Part shown: in pieces, positions 15,580 through 23,842 of the stretch
How positions within the stretch are numbered: the stretch's first letter is position 1
How the letters are laid out: every line of letters begins with the position of its first letter
Source: Nannocystineae bacterium
GTDB lineage: Bacteria; Myxococcota_A; Polyangia; Haliangiales; Haliangiaceae
DNA: 48,970 nucleotides
Reading direction: 5' to 3'
Assembly: GCA_007133195.1 (NCBI GenBank)
Contig: SLNH01000166.1
Span: 1 to 48,970 of the forward strand
Position numbers and translations under genes: made by a program
Notes under the pieces: generated by a model
Seen by the model: the letters and a program-made list of their open reading frames with translations, nothing else
Databases searched by the model: none
What the model was told of the DNA's origin: nothing

Positions 15580-16500
15580 GTGATTCCCAAGACGATTGTC
15601 GTCGGCGTCGACTTTTCCACCCATTCGGAGGCCGCCGTCACCCAGGCGGTCGACCTCGCGCGCCTCCACGGCGCCAAGCTGATCCTCGCCCACGCGGGCG
15701 TGGTCCCCGAGCCCGCCGTGGACGTGTCGGCGGAGCTTTCGCGGGCGGCTGGCGAATGGCAGCAGGTTTTGCGCGACGACCTCGAGGAAAAGCGGCGCGC
15801 CCTCGCCTCGCTTCGCGAGCGCTACGAGGGACAGGGCGTCACCGTGTCGCACGTGGTGGTCGACGACCTGCCGGACGCCGCGCTCGTCAAGGCGGCCGAG
15901 GAGTTCGGCGCAGATCTCGTCGTGGTCGGCTCGCGAGGCCACACGGGGATGTCGAGGCTTTTGCTGGGGAGCGTCGCCGAGCGGGTGGTGCGCCACGCCG
16001 ATGCCCACGTGATGGTCGCGCGCCCCGGCACGAGCGCCCGGGGCGGCTTCCGCCGCGTGCTCGTCCCCACCGACTTCTCGGACATCGCAGATCGCGCGTT
16101 TGCGGTCGCCGCCGAAATGCTGGCTCCCGGCGGCGTGATCGAAGCGGTCCACTGCTGGCAGCTCCCGCCGGTCGCCAGCGGGCACACCATCCCTCCCCTC
16201 GGCACGAGCGCGCTCGATCACCTGCGCGGCGACATTGAGCGCCGCGTAGACGGGGTGGCCGAGCGGGCGCTCGCTCCGCACCGGGAGCGCGGGCTGCAAA
16301 TCGAGTTCAAAAGCATCGAGGGCACGCCCACGACCGCCATCGTCGAGGCCGCCGACGCGAGCGAGGCCGACGCAATCGTCATGGGAAGTCACGGCCGGCG
16401 CGGGCTCGGCCGGTTTTTCCTCGGCAGCGTCGCGGAGACCACCGTTCGCTACGCGCAAAAGTCCGTGGTCGTGGTGCACGGCGACAAGCGCTCGGGCTGA
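15580..16500 (+). CDS. Tandem-domain universal stress protein
   Basis: 306 residues with two UspA domains (~3-145 and ~150-303). Each holds the ATP-binding signature G-x2-G-x9-G-S: VVGSRGHTGMSRLLLGSVAE and VMGSHGRRGLGRFFLGSVAE, so both halves should bind ATP. Tandem Usp proteins respond to starvation, hypoxia or membrane stress. The GTG at 15580 is chosen because AAAGGAG lies 6 bases upstream and the domain begins at once (IPKTIVVGVDFS). The gene is divergent from ribE and, with the DUF1540 gene after it, breaks the minus-strand rib block. A sigma-54-like site lies ~100 bases upstream. Confidence 0.93.
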   Translation: MIPKTIVVGVDFSTHSEAAVTQAVDLARLHGAKLILAHAGVVPEPAVDVSAELSRAAGEWQQVLRDDLEEKRRALASLRERYEGQGVTVSHVVVDDLPDAALVKAAEEFGADLVVVGSRGHTGMSRLLLGSVAERVVRHADAHVMVARPGTSARGGFRRVLVPTDFSDIADRAFAVAAEMLAPGGVIEAVHCWQLPPVASGHTIPPLGTSALDHLRGDIERRVDGVAERALAPHRERGLQIEFKSIEGTPTTAIVEAADASEADAIVMGSHGRRGLGRFFLGSVAETTVRYAQKSVVVVHGDKRSG

Positions 16501-16583
16501 GGCCGGGGGGCGCGATCGGCCCGGCTCCTGATGGTGACCGCCTGTGGTGTGCGGTTTGCAAAATCCACAGGCGGAGGGAGATT

Positions 16584-16880
16584 ATGCGAATCACCATCGA
16601 AGTGCCGAGCGTCGAGGCGTGCGAGGTCACCCAGTGCGCCTACAACACCGATCGGGCGTGCCACGCCCAGGCCATCACCGTCGGCGACGGCGAGCATCCG
16701 TCGTGTGACACATTTTTCCCCTCGGCCACGCACGCCCAAAACACGAGCCAGACGGCGGGGGTCGGCGCGTGCAAAGTCACCGCCTGCCAATACAACGACG
16801 ATCTGGGCTGCGCGGCGCGCAGCATCCACGTGAGCCCGCACCAAGGCCACGCGGACTGCGCGACGTTTTCACCGACCTGA
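16584..16880 (+). CDS. DUF1540 protein, two Cys-rich modules
   Basis: 98 residues made of two DUF1540 modules. Each follows the pattern C-x-V-x2-C-x-YN...C-x-A-x2-I-x-V...C-x-TF: first CEVTQCAYNTDRACHAQAITV with CDTF, second CKVTACQYNDDLGCAARSIHV with CATF. Four Cys per module suggest metal binding; DUF1540 function is not established. GGAGGGA lies just upstream of ATG 16584. It follows the universal stress gene by 83 bases on the same strand and is probably co-transcribed as a small stress unit. Its end converges with ribD. Confidence 0.88.
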   Translation: MRITIEVPSVEACEVTQCAYNTDRACHAQAITVGDGEHPSCDTFFPSATHAQNTSQTAGVGACKVTACQYNDDLGCAARSIHVSPHQGHADCATFSPT

Positions 16881-16907
16881 GCACGGCGCGCCCCACCCCT
16901 GGGGGTG

Positions 16908-18053
16908 TCATTCGGCGCGGCGGCGCAGCCTGAGCAGCACGTCGTCGCCGACCCGCTCTGGCTCGCCCCAGTACGAAAACCGCTCGGCGCCGGCCAGAAA
17001 GTCGGCTCCGGCCCCGCCGAGCCAGCCCGGCGCGGCGCCTGCCCCGCCGCCGCCGAGCGCGATCGGCGCCACGTAAAGCAACACCTCGTCGGCGAGCTTT
17101 GCCGCCGCAAAGCCCGCACACAGCTCGGGGCCGCCCTCGACGAGGGCTCGCGTGACCTCTTCGCGGCCCAGCCGCTCGGCCAGCGAGGCGAGATCCACGC
17201 GCCCCGCGCGCGACGGCAGCCGCCAAATCTCCGCGCCTTGCCCCCCGAGCACCTCGGCCCGGTCCGCCGGCGCGTCCTCGGCGGTCGCGATCGCCACCCG
17301 CGCGGGAGATTCACTGCGCGCCGGCAAAAACCTCGCACTCGGCGGCGTGTCGAGGCGCGCATCGACCACGACGCGGGCGGGATCGCGGCCGCCGGCAATC
17401 CGCGCGGTGAGCCGCGGATCGTCGGCTCGGACCGTGCCGATGCCGCAGATGATCGCGTCTACGCGATCGCGAATCGCGTGGCCGTGCCGCCGCGCCGGTT
17501 CACCGGTGATCCACTGCGACTGGCCGCGCTTCGTCGCCACGCGGCCGTCGAGGGTGATCGCCGCCTTCAGCGTAAACCACGGCCTGCCCTCGCGCGCCCA
17601 CGTGATGAACCCGCGGTTTAGCTCCGCACAGGACTCGGCCAGCACGCCGCCCGTCACCGCGAGCCCGCGCTCGGCGAGCAGCGCCGCGCCCCCGCCGTGC
17701 GAAGCCACGGGATCGGTGATCCCGTACACGAGGCGCGCGATGCCGGCGTCCACCAACTTCGGCGCGCACGGCGTCGTGCGGCGCTGCGTGGTGTGCCTGC
17801 ACGGCTCCAAGTTGACGTACAGGGTCGCGCCGCGCGCGCGCTCGCCCGCCGCAGCGAGCGCCTCGGCCTCCGCGTGGGGCGCCCCCGCCCGGCGGTGGAG
17901 CCCTTCGGCGATGAGGGCCCCGTTTGGGTCGACGATGACGCAGCCCACCATGGGATTGGGCGCCGTCCTCCCCTCCGCGCGGCGCGCGAGCTCCAGGCAG
18001 CGCCGCATCCACGCTTCGTCGGACCGGGCGTTTCCCGTGCTTGGGGACTGCAC
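16908..18053 (-). CDS. ribD: Bifunctional riboflavin deaminase-reductase RibD
   Basis: 381 residues. The N-terminal deaminase (~10-150) has NPMVGCVIVDPNG, the zinc/catalytic HAEAEAL and a second zinc loop LEPCRHTTQRRTTPC. The C-terminal reductase (~155-375) has WFTLKAAITLDGRVAT and VDAIICGIGTVRADDP. The two domains deaminate and then reduce the pyrimidine intermediate after GTP opening. The zinc loop has 10 residues between the Cys pair instead of the usual 8 (as in PCSHHGRTPPC), a small insertion. Start is GTG at 18053, 15 bases after the nrdR stop. The rest of the rib genes lie beyond the two plus-strand genes, so ribD is probably transcribed with nrdR and rpiB. Confidence 0.93.
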   Translation of the reverse strand: MQSPSTGNARSDEAWMRRCLELARRAEGRTAPNPMVGCVIVDPNGALIAEGLHRRAGAPHAEAEALAAAGERARGATLYVNLEPCRHTTQRRTTPCAPKLVDAGIARLVYGITDPVASHGGGAALLAERGLAVTGGVLAESCAELNRGFITWAREGRPWFTLKAAITLDGRVATKRGQSQWITGEPARRHGHAIRDRVDAIICGIGTVRADDPRLTARIAGGRDPARVVVDARLDTPPSARFLPARSESPARVAIATAEDAPADRAEVLGGQGAEIWRLPSRAGRVDLASLAERLGREEVTRALVEGGPELCAGFAAAKLADEVLLYVAPIALGGGGAGAAPGWLGGAGADFLAGAERFSYWGEPERVGDDVLLRLRRRAE

Positions 18054-18068
18054 GATAACGAGCTTATC

Positions 18069-18524
18069 TCAGGGCGCCTTCATGAGCTCGCCGAGCTCGC
18101 GCGCAAACTCGTCGATGTCCCTAAAGTCGCGGTAAATCGACGCGTAGCGGACATACGATACCTGATCGAGCTGACGCAGCCGAGGCAACACCCGCTCGCC
18201 GATCTCCTGCGAGCTCACCTCGCGCTCGCCGAGGTCGCCGAGCTCCCGCTCGACGTCCTGAGCGATCGCCTCGAGGTCCGCGGTCGCGACCGGGCGCTTG
18301 GCGACCGCGCTCTGCAGCCCCTTTTCGATCTTGTTGCGATCGAACGGCTCGCGGCGGCCGTCGGCCTTGACCACGAGCGGCAAGGCATCTTCGATGCGCT
18401 CGTAGGTCGTAAACCGCCGCCCGCAGCCCTCGCACGCCCGCCGCCGGCGGATCTCTCGGCCGTCCTTCGACTGACGCGAGTCGATCACGCGATCGTCGGA
18501 CCCGATGCAAAAGGGGCAGCGCAC
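18069..18524 (-). CDS. nrdR: Transcriptional repressor NrdR
   Basis: 151 residues, full family length. The N-terminal zinc ribbon has [15 protein letters not shown] and [13 protein letters not shown]; the ATP-cone (~48-140) begins [19 protein letters not shown]. NrdR senses dATP/ATP and represses ribonucleotide reductase genes at NrdR boxes. Start is GTG at 18524, since the first Cys pair follows directly and translation further upstream has no homology. It lies between rpiB (11-base gap) and ribD (15-base gap), a widespread nrdR-ribD linkage. No NrdR box is expected here, as no RNR gene is in the window. Confidence 0.95.
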   Translation of the reverse strand: MRCPFCIGSDDRVIDSRQSKDGREIRRRRACEGCGRRFTTYERIEDALPLVVKADGRREPFDRNKIEKGLQSAVAKRPVATADLEAIAQDVERELGDLGEREVSSQEIGERVLPRLRQLDQVSYVRYASIYRDFRDIDEFARELGELMKAP

Positions 18525-18535
18525 GGCGACAAGTA

Positions 18536-18976
18536 CTAGCCCGACTCGAGGTCCTTGATCTTCGCCACGCGCCGATCGTGACGTCCGCCCGCGTACGTCG
18601 CGCTGCGAAACGCGTCGAGCGCGTCTTCCGCGACGCCGGGACCGGTGACGCGCTCGCCCAAGGCGATCACGTTCGCGTCGTTGTGCTCGCGGCTCGCGCG
18701 CGCGGTGAATGCGTCGGTCACCACCGCCGCCCGGACGCCGGAGACCTTGTTGGCCGCCATGGCCATCCCGATCCCGGTCCCGCACACGAGCAGGCCGCGC
18801 GCGCCGTCCTCCGCCGCCACGTCGCGCGCGACGGCGCCGGCGTAGTCGGGATAGTCGACCGAGCCGTCGTCGTGACAGCCGCGATCAACCACCTCGTCGC
18901 CGCGCGCGCGGAGCGCCTCCACGAGGCGGTCTTTGAGCGCGCGCCCGGCGTGGTCAGATCCCGCGTACCACCTCAA
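18536..18976 (-). CDS. rpiB: Ribose-5-phosphate isomerase B
   Basis: 146 residues, RpiB/LacAB family. It interconverts ribose 5-phosphate and ribulose 5-phosphate, the latter being the substrate of RibB. Motifs: [11 protein letters not shown] at the N-terminus, [12 protein letters not shown], and the active-site stretch [16 protein letters not shown] with the catalytic Cys; [13 protein letters not shown] is the conserved anion-binding part. Start is TTG at 18976, preceded by GAGG at good spacing. It sits between fabF and nrdR; related genomes often have glyA between rpiB and nrdR, missing here. Confidence 0.93.
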   Translation of the reverse strand: MRWYAGSDHAGRALKDRLVEALRARGDEVVDRGCHDDGSVDYPDYAGAVARDVAAEDGARGLLVCGTGIGMAMAANKVSGVRAAVVTDAFTARASREHNDANVIALGERVTGPGVAEDALDAFRSATYAGGRHDRRVAKIKDLESG

Positions 18977-19048
18977 GGCTCGACCTCGAATCGCTGGCCC
19001 ATGGTCAAAGAAATCCTCGGCCGCCCCGCGGCGACAGCCACCCGGTGG

Positions 19049-20299
19049 TCACCCCTCGAAGCGCCTCACGACGAGCGCGGCATTGGTGCCCCCGAAGCCG
19101 AACGAGTTCGACACGGCGCCGCTAACGCGCGTCTCCCGCGCCTCATTGGGCACGTAGTCGAGATCACACTCCTCATCGGGCGTCTCGTAGTTGATCGTCG
19201 GCGGAAGCACCCCGCGCGACACCGCGAGCGCCGTCACCGCCGTTTCGATGCCTCCGGCGGCGCCCAACGTGTGTCCGATCATCGACTTGGTGGACGACAC
19301 GGCCAGCGATCGCGCGTGGTCACCGAACGCGCTTTTGATCGCCATCGTCTCGCTCTTGTCGTTGGCGGGCGTCGAGGTGCCGTGCGCGTTGATGTAGCCG
19401 ATGTCGGTGGGAGCCATGTTCGCGTCGGCGAGCGCGCGCTCCATGCACCGCTTCGCTCCGCGCCCCTCCGGGGCCGGCAGCGTGATGTGGTGCGCGTCGG
19501 AATTGGCCGCGTAGCCGGCGAGCTCCCCGTAGATCGGCGCGCCGCGGGCCTTGGCGCGCCCCAGCTCCTCGAGCACCAGCACCCCCGCGCCCTCGGCGAT
19601 CACGAAGCCGTCACGGTCCTTGTCGAACGGGCGGCTCGCCCGCGCCGGGTCGTCGTTCCGCTTGGACAGCGCCCGCGAAGCGTTGAACCCACCCACGCCG
19701 AGAAACGCGATGGTCGACTCGCACCCGCCGGCGAGCATGACGTCCGCCTCGTTCCAGCGGATGAGCCGCGCGGCCTCACCGATGGCGTGGGCGCCCGACG
19801 AGCACGCCGAGACATGGGACATGTTGGGCCCCTGCGCTCCGGTTTTGATCGAGAGCAGCCCAGGAGCCATGTTGATGATGATGTCGCTCACGAAGTAAGG
19901 AGAAAAGCCGTGGCGCGGTCCCTTCTCCCGCCCCTTCAAGTGCGTGCTCTCGATCGTACTGAGGCCTCCCAGGCCCGCGCCCACGTACACGCCCCAGCGC
20001 TCCTCCTCGCCCTCGGGGACCCGCCGATCGCCGTACCCCGCGTCTTCCATCGCGGCAAACCCGGCGGCGGCCGCGAGGTGCAAGAAGCGGTCATAGTGCT
20101 TGAGCTCGCGCTTATCCAGGTAGAGCGTGGGATCGAAGTCTTTGACTTCGCAAGCGAACCTCGTCGCGAAGGCCGACGCATCGAACTGCGTGATGGGCCC
20201 GGCGCCGCTCTCGCCGGCGAGCAGCGCCCGCCACGTAGCCTCGCGGTCGTTTCCGACCGGCGTGACCAACCCGATCCCCGTAATCGCGACTCGTCGCAT
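19049..20299 (-). CDS. fabF: Beta-ketoacyl-ACP synthase II
   Basis: 416 residues, a complete condensing enzyme elongating acyl chains with malonyl-ACP. The Cys-His-His triad is visible: Cys in [18 protein letters not shown], His in [15 protein letters not shown] and His in [15 protein letters not shown]. The C-terminal [10 protein letters not shown] glycine-rich motif is intact. ATG at 20299 begins [16 protein letters not shown], the family N-terminus. It follows acpP by 27 bases. KAS III (fabH) and malonyl transacylase (fabD), commonly in this cluster, are absent here. Confidence 0.96.
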   Translation of the reverse strand: MRRVAITGIGLVTPVGNDREATWRALLAGESGAGPITQFDASAFATRFACEVKDFDPTLYLDKRELKHYDRFLHLAAAAGFAAMEDAGYGDRRVPEGEEERWGVYVGAGLGGLSTIESTHLKGREKGPRHGFSPYFVSDIIINMAPGLLSIKTGAQGPNMSHVSACSSGAHAIGEAARLIRWNEADVMLAGGCESTIAFLGVGGFNASRALSKRNDDPARASRPFDKDRDGFVIAEGAGVLVLEELGRAKARGAPIYGELAGYAANSDAHHITLPAPEGRGAKRCMERALADANMAPTDIGYINAHGTSTPANDKSETMAIKSAFGDHARSLAVSSTKSMIGHTLGAAGGIETAVTALAVSRGVLPPTINYETPDEECDLDYVPNEARETRVSGAVSNSFGFGGTNAALVVRRFEG

Positions 20300-20326
20300 A
20301 ACCTGGCCTTTCTCCTTCTCCGGCGC

Positions 20327-20569
20327 TCAGGAGGCGTTGGACTTGATGTAGTCGAACGCGTCCTTCACCGTACGAATCTTCTCGGTGTCCTCGTCCGGAA
20401 TTTCGAGCTTGAACTCCTGCTCGAGCGCGAGCACGAGCTCGACGACGGCCAGCGAGTCGGCCTTGAGGTCGTCGACGAACGAGGCCTCCGGGTGGAGCTG
20501 TTCTTCGGAGACTTCGAGCTGCTGGCAGATGAGCTCTTTGACCTTGGTTTCGATCTCCTCAGGGGACAT
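20327..20569 (-). CDS. acpP: Acyl carrier protein
   Basis: 80 residues, acidic helical bundle. The phosphopantetheine attachment serine is in [13 protein letters not shown], the usual DSL motif (here followed by Ala rather than Asp). It carries growing acyl chains for FabG, FabF and PlsX encoded alongside. ATG at 20569 has GGAG about 8 bases upstream. It lies between fabG and fabF with short gaps. Confidence 0.96.
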   Translation of the reverse strand: MSPEEIETKVKELICQQLEVSEEQLHPEASFVDDLKADSLAVVELVLALEQEFKLEIPDEDTEKIRTVKDAFDYIKSNAS

Positions 20570-20623
20570 AGTGCTTCTCCTCGCGCGTGATGTTTCGTGG
20601 GTTCGGCTTCGCTGGGCCGTATA

Positions 20624-21388
20624 CTACATGAGCAGCCCGCCGTTGACTCGGATCACTTGGCCCGTGATATATCCCGACTCCGGACCGGCGAGGAAGGCCA
20701 CGACGCCTGCCACCTCGGACGGCTCGGCGATGCGACCGAGCGGGATCTGGCCAAGGAGCGACTCCCGCTGGGCCTCCGGCATCTCCTCGGCCGTCATGTC
20801 GGTCTCGATGAACCCGGGCGAGACCGCATTAACACAAACGCCGCGGGAGGCAAACTCGCGCGCGAGCGCTTTCGTGAGCCCGAGGATGCCCCCTTTGCTC
20901 GCCGCGTAGGCGGCCTGCCCGGCGTTGCCCTGCTCGCCGACGACCGAGCTCATATTCACGACGCGGCCGCGCTCCTTGGCCTTGAGCAGATGCCGCGTCG
21001 CGGCGCGCGTGCAGTAGAAGGTCCCCGCCAGGTTGACCTCCATCGTGCGCTGCCAGTCCTCGTCGCGAAACCGCAGCATGAGCCCATTTTTGGCGATGCC
21101 CGCGTTGTTGATCAGGGCGTGAAGACCGCCGTGCTCCTTGGCGACGCGATCGATCCCGTCTTTGACCGCCGCGGGGTCGGACACGTCGAACGCCGCGAGC
21201 GCCGCCACGCCCCCGGCGCGCTCGACGGCCTCCGCGGCCTCCCGCGCCGCGTCTTCATTGCTGGCGTAGTTGACCACCACCGTGGCTCGCCGCGCCGCGA
21301 GCGCCTCGCAGACCGCGCGGCCGATGCCTCGCGAACCGCCGGTGACGAGGGCCACGCAGCCCTCGAGCGCATTGTCCACAATTGCCAT
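20624..21388 (-). CDS. fabG: 3-oxoacyl-ACP reductase
   Basis: 254 residues, classical SDR. The NADPH motif is [11 protein letters not shown], followed by [11 protein letters not shown]; the catalytic triad is Ser in [15 protein letters not shown] with YAASKGG (Tyr and Lys). It reduces 3-oxoacyl-ACP in the elongation cycle. AGGAGG precedes ATG 21388 at ideal spacing. The 129-base gap to plsX is where fabH and fabD sit in many genomes; nothing coding is seen there. Confidence 0.96.
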   Translation of the reverse strand: MAIVDNALEGCVALVTGGSRGIGRAVCEALAARRATVVVNYASNEDAAREAAEAVERAGGVAALAAFDVSDPAAVKDGIDRVAKEHGGLHALINNAGIAKNGLMLRFRDEDWQRTMEVNLAGTFYCTRAATRHLLKAKERGRVVNMSSVVGEQGNAGQAAYAASKGGILGLTKALAREFASRGVCVNAVSPGFIETDMTAEEMPEAQRESLLGQIPLGRIAEPSEVAGVVAFLAGPESGYITGQVIRVNGGLLM

Positions 21389-21517
21389 ATCGGGCCTCCT
21401 TTACCGGTCCCGCCACCCGCAGCGGTCGCCGAGCTCCCAGCGGACCGTCAGCGAAATCGGATGCGAGACGCGAAAACCATCGTCGAGAGCAAAATCGAGT
21501 GAGACGGACGAGCGCGG

Positions 21518-22579
21518 TCACGCGCTCTGAGACGCGACGTCGCCCCCGCCGTCCTTCCAAAGCGATCCGTGGCGCTCGATGGCGGCGCCGAGCTGCGCAG
21601 GCATATCACGGTCGGCGAGCTGGCTCGCGCTTCGGATGGCGTTTTTGATCGCGCGCGGGCCGCTGCGCCCGTGGCAGATCATCACCGTGCCGCCAAGCCC
21701 CACGAGGGGGGCGCCGCCGGCCTGCGAGTAGTGCAGATGCTCGCGCAGCCCGGCCAGCGCGGGGCCGACCAGGTACGCGCCGAGCCGCGCGCGCACCGAC
21801 TCCGTGATTTGCGCCTGCACGAGCTGCATCACGGCTTCGGACATGCCCTCGGCCAGCTTGAGCACCACGTTGCCCGTAAACCCGTCGGTCGCGACGACGT
21901 CGATGCCGCCGCGAAACAGCTCCGAGCCCTCCACGTAGCCGCCGTAGTCGAACTGGGCCTCGGGGTGGGCCGCCGCCTTGGCCAGGATTTCGTCGGCGGC
22001 GCGCGTGAGCTCGGTGCCCTTTGTCGGCTCCGTCCCGTTGGACAGAAGCCCCACGCGCGGCCGCGCGCGCTCGTGCAGGAGTCGGTCGTAGTGCGCGCCG
22101 AGGATCCCGAACTGAGCGAGGACCGTGGGCTTGACCTCGACGTTCGCGCCCACGTCGCACAAAACCAGCGTCCCCGTGGGCGTGGGAAACACTGTGGCGA
22201 TGCCTGGCCGCTCGACCCCCGGCAGGCGCCGCAGCACGAACAGGCCGTGCGCCAGCACGGCGCCGGAGTTTCCCGCGGAGATCACGCCCGCCGCGTCGCC
22301 GGACCGCGCCAGCTCCAGCGCGACCCGGAGCGACGAGTCGCGCTTTTGCCGAAACGCCTGGCCCGGCGCGTCGTCCATGGTGACGACCTCGGAGGCGTGC
22401 CGGATCCCGATCCGGGGCTCGCGCGCGGCCCCCTGCGCGCCGAGCTCGGCCGTGAGCCGGGCCTCGTCACCCACGAGCACGACGTCGAGCGCGTGCTCGC
22501 GGGCGGCGGCAATTGCACCCGCCACTTCCGGGCCGGGGGCACGATCGCCGCCCATGGCGTCGACGGCAATAACGGTCAC
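21518..22579 (-). CDS. plsX: Phosphate acyltransferase PlsX
   Basis: 353 residues. PlsX makes acyl-phosphate from acyl-ACP for the PlsY step of phospholipid synthesis. Family features: N-terminal [41 protein letters not shown], and the C-terminal [20 protein letters not shown]. Start is GTG at 22579 with GGAG just upstream. It lies between rpmF and fabG, the conserved rpmF-plsX-fab arrangement. Confidence 0.95.
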   Translation of the reverse strand: MTVIAVDAMGGDRAPGPEVAGAIAAAREHALDVVLVGDEARLTAELGAQGAAREPRIGIRHASEVVTMDDAPGQAFRQKRDSSLRVALELARSGDAAGVISAGNSGAVLAHGLFVLRRLPGVERPGIATVFPTPTGTLVLCDVGANVEVKPTVLAQFGILGAHYDRLLHERARPRVGLLSNGTEPTKGTELTRAADEILAKAAAHPEAQFDYGGYVEGSELFRGGIDVVATDGFTGNVVLKLAEGMSEAVMQLVQAQITESVRARLGAYLVGPALAGLREHLHYSQAGGAPLVGLGGTVMICHGRSGPRAIKNAIRSASQLADRDMPAQLGAAIERHGSLWKDGGGDVASQSA

Positions 22580-22652
22580 GGTGCTCCGGGGAGGGCCGCG
22601 GCGCGGCGGCGCGGCGGCTTAGCCGCGCCGGTTCGATCGCGGCGCCGGGCCG

Positions 22653-22850
22653 CTACTCCTCGTCCTTTTTGACCTCCATCACGGATTGCCCCTTGTACTG
22701 CCCGCAGCTCATGCATACGCGGTGGGGAACCTTGGGTTCGCCGCAGCTCGCGCACGCCCCGACGAGGGGCGCCTCGCCGGCGCGGCGCATCCACTGCGAG
22801 CGCCGGCTGCGGGTCCGGCTGCGGCCAAGTCGTCGCTTCTGAAGTGCCAT
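22653..22850 (-). CDS. rpmF: Ribosomal protein bL32
   Basis: 65 residues, basic N-terminus (MALQKRRLGRSRTRSRR) and a zinc ribbon with two Cys pairs, ACASCGEPK and VCMSCGQYKG. All four Cys are kept, so this is the zinc-containing form. It follows the DUF177 gene by 194 bases, which hold two hairpins. The rpmF-plsX pairing is highly conserved. Confidence 0.96.
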   Translation of the reverse strand: MALQKRRLGRSRTRSRRSQWMRRAGEAPLVGACASCGEPKVPHRVCMSCGQYKGQSVMEVKKDEE

Positions 22851-22931
22851 GTCGTTTGCCTCGATCGCGATCTCGCCCGCAGCCTCCGGCCAAACGGGCT
22901 TAACAGGAACGCCTAGGTCGGGAGCCCATCC

Positions 22932-22961
22932 TCATCCGCCCGCTTTGGTGAGGGCGGATGA
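22932..22961 (-). repeat. Hairpin between DUF177 gene and rpmF
   Basis: TCATCCGCCC (22932-22941) pairs perfectly with GGGCGGATGA (22952-22961) around a 10-nt loop. It lies between the intercistronic repeat at 23017-23043 and rpmF. No T-run follows on the minus strand. Possible attenuator or site uncoupling rpmF from the upstream gene; its role is not evident from sequence. Confidence 0.6.
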
Positions 22962-23016
22962 CAAGCGGCTCCTTTCGACCCATGTGCGTGCATTCTTCTT
23001 CCGTTGTCGTTTTCCA

Positions 23017-23043
23017 CAAGGACGCATGAGGTATGCGTCATTG
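23017..23043 (-). repeat. Intercistronic hairpin repeat, copy 2 (DUF177/rpmF)
   Basis: CAAGGACGCAT (23017-23027) pairs with ATGCGTCATTG (23033-23043) with one mismatch around loop GAGGT. It begins one base after the stop codon of the DUF177 gene. Of 27 bases, 23 match copy 1 at 12912-12938, and both arms are kept. The same element thus sits just at or after a stop codon in two different operons. Confidence 0.85.
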
Positions 23044-23044
23044 T

Positions 23045-23599
23045 TTAGAGCTTGATGTTCTTGAGGGCTGCGAGGCGCGGATCGACGACCTCGCGCTCGC
23101 AACCACAGTCTCCGTCGTTGAGATTGCTGCCGCACACGGCACACAGCCCGCGGCAAGCATCGTCGCAAAGCGGCGCGAACGGAACCGAGAGGACGAGTTG
23201 ATCGCGGAGGAGCGGCTCCAAATCGATCGTCTCGCCGTCGAACGGGTACAGCTCGAGATCGTCGTCTTCGATTTCGGTCTCGGATTCCGGCTCCCCCGGC
23301 TCTTCGGGGATCGCCCCCGTGGGCATGAACGTGACCTGCAAGTCCTCGTCGACCGCGACCTGCGCCGGCCCGACGCAGCGGCTACACGCCACCTCGAGCC
23401 AGCCGGATAACGTGCCGCGGACGAACACGTTTTCATCCTCCCCGTACAGGGAGATCTCGGACTTCGCTTCCCCCGCCGGATCCTCCGGGCCTGCCCCGAG
23501 CGCCGCGCGCAGCGGTAGGCCCTCGATGGCGGCGCGCACGAACCCGAGCGGAAGCGAAAAGTTCCGCTCACATGGAAGCTCCATCACCCGGATCTTCAT
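23045..23599 (-). CDS. DUF177 (YceD-like) protein
   Basis: 184 residues, DUF177/YceD family, normally paired with rpmF and implicated in 23S rRNA/ribosome assembly. The middle has the Cys pair VACSRCVGP and the C-terminus the four-Cys CDDACRGLCAVCGSNLNDG plus DCGC, both typical, probably zinc-binding. A central acidic segment (EEPGEPESETEIEDDD) is also usual. ATG at 23599 (MKIRVMELP) is the family start; ATG at 23617 is an alternative. The downstream hairpin repeat may affect rpmF expression. Confidence 0.88.
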   Translation of the reverse strand: MKIRVMELPCERNFSLPLGFVRAAIEGLPLRAALGAGPEDPAGEAKSEISLYGEDENVFVRGTLSGWLEVACSRCVGPAQVAVDEDLQVTFMPTGAIPEEPGEPESETEIEDDDLELYPFDGETIDLEPLLRDQLVLSVPFAPLCDDACRGLCAVCGSNLNDGDCGCEREVVDPRLAALKNIKL

Positions 23600-23842
23600 G
23601 TCGGTGCCAGATCCCATGGGAGAGGAGCCTAGTACATGCATCGACTGGGCGCTGTCAAGAACACCACCCACAACAGAACACCTGATCATTTGAACATGAC
23701 TAAGACACACGCCGCGCGCCGCAAGTCGATGACCGGCCGAGCGGCGGTCCTCCGTCCTAGCCTCACGTCGCGGCCCGGCCTCGCACGGATGGCGCCGTCA
23801 GATGTCGTCGCAAGCCGTCCCCGCCGGTGCGCGCGCGGCGGG

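Noticed and set aside
18578-20590. 670-codon plus-strand frame over fabF, acpP and rpiB
   Set aside because: Antisense to three clear housekeeping genes; its Arg/His-rich translation mirrors their third-position GC.
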